Assembly: GCA_946612575.1 (NCBI GenBank)
Contig: CAMOEU010000058.1
Coordinates: 1-5,304 of the forward strand
Direction of reading: 5' to 3'
Source of the DNA: an uncultured Clostridia bacterium
Lineage (GTDB): Bacteria > Bacillota > Clostridia > Christensenellales > UBA1242
DNA: 5,304 nt
Positions 5,178-5,304 of the stretch are shown here, piece by piece (within the stretch, counting starts at the first letter, position 1; every line of letters begins with the position of its first letter). The notes below the pieces were generated by a model. That model was not told the DNA's origin, searched no databases, and saw only the letters and a program-made list of their open reading frames with translations. Made by a program: the position numbers and the translations under genes.

Positions 5178-5304
5178 CTTGGTGGGTTGCCGGGGCTCGC
5201 TGTGGAGAGAAACGACACACAAAGCCCACATGCTTACAGGGCTTCTCTATAAGCCCGGACAAAGTCCGGGGTTCTGTTTACAAAGTAAACAAAATTTGAA
5301 AAAT
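5178..5304 (-). ncRNA. Candidate structured non-coding RNA or structured 3' UTR (family not identified; may extend past right edge)
   Basis: Bases 5181-5280 are 56 % GC by hand count, far above the surrounding genes, a classic sign of a structured RNA in an AT-rich genome. Helices visible in plus coordinates: 5275-5281 with 5285-5291 and 5254-5260 with 5264-5270 (both with three-base loops); 5206-5211 with 5243-5248; 5224-5227 with 5239-5242; and 5190-5197 with 5252-5258 (one bulge). Nested, the last three make a long rod with internal loops. No good reading frame covers it. The minus orientation is inferred from the terminator immediately downstream. I found no TPsiC/CCA arm (tRNA, tmRNA), no SRP signature and no riboswitch core I know. 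The fragment ACAGAA...GGGCTTATAG faintly recalls the 3' end of RNase P RNA, but the layout does not fit. Confidence 0.5.

Noticed and set aside
5064..5252. Plus-strand open frame of about 62 codons overlapping the permease end.
   Set aside because: It runs through a perfect terminator hairpin and the structured island, has no ribosome binding site of note, and encodes nothing recognisable.
5240..5290. Resemblance of minus-strand ACAGAA...GGGCTTATAG to the conserved 3' end of RNase P RNA.
   Set aside because: A hairpin splits the motif, the sequence on its 5' side is AT-rich instead of the expected conserved core, and about 80 bases intervene before the terminator. The complementary P4 strand (GAGGAAAGTCC) is not visible.
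5237..5304. Minus-strand open frame running from the right edge to TAA at 5234-5236 (about 22 codons).
   Set aside because: It is short and cut by the edge, its GC-rich codons differ from every other gene here, and it coincides with strong hairpins. A C-terminal gene end cannot be fully excluded without the sequence to the right.
5150..5304. tmRNA, tRNA or SRP RNA in the GC-rich island.
   Set aside because: There is no GGTTCRA-type TPsiC arm or matching acceptor stem, and no GGAAGGAAGCAGCC-type SRP loop on either strand. The ACCCACCA near 5182-5189 (minus) alone is not enough.

Overview
The window looks like chromosomal DNA from an AT-rich member of the Bacillota (Firmicutes), most likely an uncultured Clostridia-type bacterium. 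The main reason is the pair of DnaD/DnaB-type and DnaI-type helicase-loading proteins, which are characteristic of this phylum. Other support is the low GC (roughly 30 % in the genes), consensus-like sigma-A promoters, AGGAG-type ribosome binding sites and U-tract terminators. Tryptophan is encoded by TGG at conserved positions and there are no in-frame TGA codons, so the standard code applies. The species cannot be fixed from the sequence.

Left part, minus strand (1-2087): a two-gene replication-initiation operon. A sigma-A promoter with an extended -10 drives a 480-residue DnaD/DnaB-like protein. Eight bases after it comes a DnaI/DnaC-type AAA+ helicase loader that runs off the left edge. 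This matches the dnaB-dnaI order known from Bacillus. The unusual point is that the DnaD-like protein appears to carry four DnaD C-terminal (DDBH2) modules at a regular 84-85-residue period.

Middle, plus strand (2132-3598): a divergently transcribed lipoprotein metallopeptidase of family M1 with all catalytic residues visible, closed by an intrinsic terminator that overlaps its stop codon.

Right part, plus strand (3601-5130): a compact metal-homeostasis operon. A Fur-family regulator, most like Zur, is followed 12 bases later by a membrane permease of the ArsP_2 type (often annotated as heavy-metal exporter or manganese transporter) with a histidine-rich loop. The promoter is a perfect TTGACA-17-TATAAT. 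It is flanked by two identical copies of a near-perfect 23-bp palindrome with the 7-1-7 geometry of Fur-family boxes, so the operon is very probably autorepressed. The operon ends in a strong terminator.

Right edge (5155-5304): a GC-rich island (56 of 100 bases at 5181-5280) full of inverted repeats and mutually exclusive helices, followed on the minus strand by an intrinsic terminator. It is best read as the 3' portion of a structured non-coding RNA or long structured 3' UTR on the minus strand. I could not assign it to a known family. It and the regulator/operator/permease module are the parts most worth a second look.
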